From: a bacterium
Lineage (GTDB): Bacteria > Krumholzibacteriota > Krumholzibacteriia > LZORAL124-64-63
DNA: 5,743 bases
Assembly (NCBI GenBank): GCA_030591105.1
Contig: JAUVBS010000156.1
Span: forward strand, 1 to 5,743
Direction: 5' to 3'
Made by a program: the position numbers and the translations under genes. A model generated the notes under the pieces. It did no database searches. It saw only the letters and a program-made list of their open reading frames with translations, and was not told where the DNA came from. Position 1 is the first letter of the stretch. Every line of letters begins with the position of its first letter. Of the stretch, positions 4,162 through 5,743 are shown in pieces.

Positions 4162-5743
4162 GGCGACGGCCCGCGGTCCGCCGCCGGCCGGTCCGGTCCA
4201 GCAAGTGTCGACCAACCAAGGTGTCCGTGCCGATCCCAACGCAGTCGCAGCGACCCGTCGAGATCGGTGCGTGCGACCGAGGCCGTGTCGGTCCCCGCGA
4301 CGTAAACACCGTGGTTCGGGTGGCCGTAGCGATTCTCTACACCGCAACTGATGCCGACTAGGTTCGGGCGCAGCACGGCGAGTAGCTCCTGGGTACCCGA
4401 GGTGGCACTGCCGTGGTGTCCGGCTTTCCAGTAGGTCAGTCCCGCTGACGGCACCGGCGGCAACCACGGGATCAGCCACCGTTCCCCCTCACGTTCGAGG
4501 TCGCCCGTCCACAGGGCGATCAGCGTATCTTGGTGAGTCAACCCGACCACCAGAGAACGGTCGTTTTCCTCCGGTTCGATCGGACCGGATGCCGTCGGGC
4601 GCCAGAGGACCACCGCCCACTCTCGGTAGCGGTGCAAAATCGTGTACGTGGTGGCCACGCTGGCTGCGCCCGCTTGAGCACCGCTGGGGATCGTTGCTGC
4701 TCCGCCGACCACCCAGCGCTGCACAGTTTTCGTTCTACCGAGTCGCGTGGCACCACCGGTGTGGTCAGCGTGGCCGTGGGTCAGTACTACAGCATCGATC
4801 CTGGTGATCCGGCGGCGGCCGAGCCACGGCAGAATGATCCCGTCCATGGCACTGCCGCCGTGCCAAGCCGGGCCGGTGTCGATCACTGCGCTCCAACCGT
4901 CCGGCAAACGGAGCAAGCACGCGTCACCCTGACCCACGGCCAGCTGATACGCCACCGGTCCGCCGTCGTCCACCTGCGTCGGCCCGACGCCGACGACCAG
5001 CGCTGCACCAGTAACTAGCAACGCGATCGCAATCAGCGGAGCGCCGCGGCCAGGCGGCCGCGCTCTCGCCAAAACTACAGCGGCACCGGTCAACCCCAGC
5101 CAGATCAGCAAGCGAAGCGGACCGAAACCGGCCTGTCCCACCGCACAAACACGACCGATCTCCCGTAGAACACCGGTGCCTGCCAGTAAGATACGCATGG
5201 CCAGCCAGCCGACGGCCGCCAACGATTCGGCTAGCCAGGAACAACCGGTCGCGACCAGCAACGCGCTGACCCAGGACCACACCGCCAGCGAGAACAGCGG
5301 CACGGCCAACAGGTTGATCAGCGGGGCGAGGGGATTGACGAAGCCGAATGCGCCAGCGGCCTCCGGCAGTGTAAACCAGACCGCGGCCGCCGCCACGCTC
5401 AGACCCGATACGATCGGCCGTGCCCACTTAGCGGGACCGCCACGCTGATACGGAACGAGGCGGCCAACCGCGACGATACCGCCGGCGGCCAAAAAGGAGA
5501 GCCGGACTCCCGTGTCCCAGACGCAGTTTGGTTGCCACAGTACCAACGTCCAGAGCAACAGACCTAGCGCGTGCAATGCGTCGTGACGCCGTCCGCAGAT
5601 CGGTGCCAGTAGCCACAGAATCGCCATCCCACTGGCGCGTAGAACCGATCCCGGCATACCGGTCAACACGACGAAAGCCGGCAGAACCACCAGCGCCATG
5701 GACAGCCGTCCGCCGGCGCCCGGAATGAAACGCCCGACCACGA
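4158..5743 (-). CDS. comEC: ComEC/Rec2-family DNA uptake channel, C-terminal 527 residues (5' end cut by window)
   Basis: ComEC is the inner-membrane channel that passes single-stranded DNA into the cytoplasm during natural transformation. The frame is open to the right edge, so the N-terminal region (usually including an OB-fold) is missing; the first in-window codon is not the start. Residue numbers count from 5741. The remaining Competence domain has SVLRASGMAILWLLAP (32-47), a hydrophobic segment at 57-70, DTGVRLSFLAAGGI (76-89) and NPLAPLINLLAVPLF (136-150); more hydrophobic segments run to about 253. Then comes a metallo-beta-lactamase-like domain: LAVGQGDACLLRLPDG (267-282), AVIDTG (285-290), the metal motif THGHADH (321-327), NDRSLVV (393-399), WTGDLE (411-416), GHHGS (441-445) and YGHPNHG (472-478), with the usual RTDLDGSLRL end (491-500). 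All metal motifs are intact, consistent with the nuclease role proposed for this domain. The gene ends inside the purC promoter. Confidence 0.94.
   Translation of the reverse strand, partial: VVGRFIPGAGGRLSMALVVLPAFVVLTGMPGSVLRASGMAILWLLAPICGRRHDALHALGLLLWTLVLWQPNCVWDTGVRLSFLAAGGIVAVGRLVPYQRGGPAKWARPIVSGLSVAAAAVWFTLPEAAGAFGFVNPLAPLINLLAVPLFSLAVWSWVSALLVATGCSWLAESLAAVGWLAMRILLAGTGVLREIGRVCAVGQAGFGPLRLLIWLGLTGAAVVLARARPPGRGAPLIAIALLVTGAALVVGVGPTQVDDGGPVAYQLAVGQGDACLLRLPDGWSAVIDTGPAWHGGSAMDGIILPWLGRRRITRIDAVVLTHGHADHTGGATRLGRTKTVQRWVVGGAATIPSGAQAGAASVATTYTILHRYREWAVVLWRPTASGPIEPEENDRSLVVGLTHQDTLIALWTGDLEREGERWLIPWLPPVPSAGLTYWKAGHHGSATSGTQELLAVLRPNLVGISCGVENRYGHPNHGVYVAGTDTASVARTDLDGSLRLRWDRHGHLGWSTLAGPDRPAADRGPSP

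Noticed and set aside
4057..4479. In-frame upstream extension of purC by 141 codons into comEC
   Set aside because: PurC homology starts just after ATG4056, which has its own ribosome binding site; the extension overlaps comEC and is arginine/proline-rich shadow sequence.
1..5743. CRISPR array, tRNA or rRNA genes
   Set aside because: No regularly spaced direct repeats, tRNA-like cloverleaf with a CCA-type end, or rRNA sequence was recognised on either strand.

Overview
This is a GC-rich bacterial chromosomal window. All four recognisable genes lie on the minus strand, so gene order is read right to left: a 3' part of comEC, then purC, then purH, then the 5' part of a secreted M6-family metalloprotease gene that runs off the left edge. 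Both edge genes are cut by the window. The long-form PurC (300 aa) and the M6 protease are compatible with an uncultured high-GC lineage, for example one near the FCB superphylum. This taxonomic guess is weak, because no rRNA or marker gene is present.

Region by region (plus coordinates): 1-1199 is the M6 protease (start GTG at 1199), with a signal peptide, an HETGH zinc motif and a Met-containing turn. 1200-1618 is a 419-nt gene-free stretch. It holds a strong minus-strand intrinsic terminator (1253-1309), about 115 nt with no assignable function, and a 139-bp palindromic MITE-like element (1430-1568). 1619-3172 is purH and 3154-4056 is purC, overlapping by 19 nt. 4057-4157 is the comEC/purC gap, which holds a sigma70-like promoter whose -35 box contains the comEC stop codon, plus a terminator-like hairpin just downstream of the predicted transcription start. 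4158-5743 is comEC, with the later part of the membrane channel domain and a complete metallo-beta-lactamase-like domain.

PurC makes SAICAR and PurH carries out the last two steps to IMP. PurB, which links them, is not in the window. The two genes look like one translationally coupled transcription unit. Its natural terminator appears to have been pushed away from purH by the palindromic element. ComEC (DNA uptake) and the M6 protease have no evident biochemical link to purine synthesis, and each seems to be a separate transcription unit. No undescribed multi-gene system is visible. The most interesting signals are non-coding: the palindromic element, the displaced terminator, and the promoter/hairpin arrangement ahead of purC.
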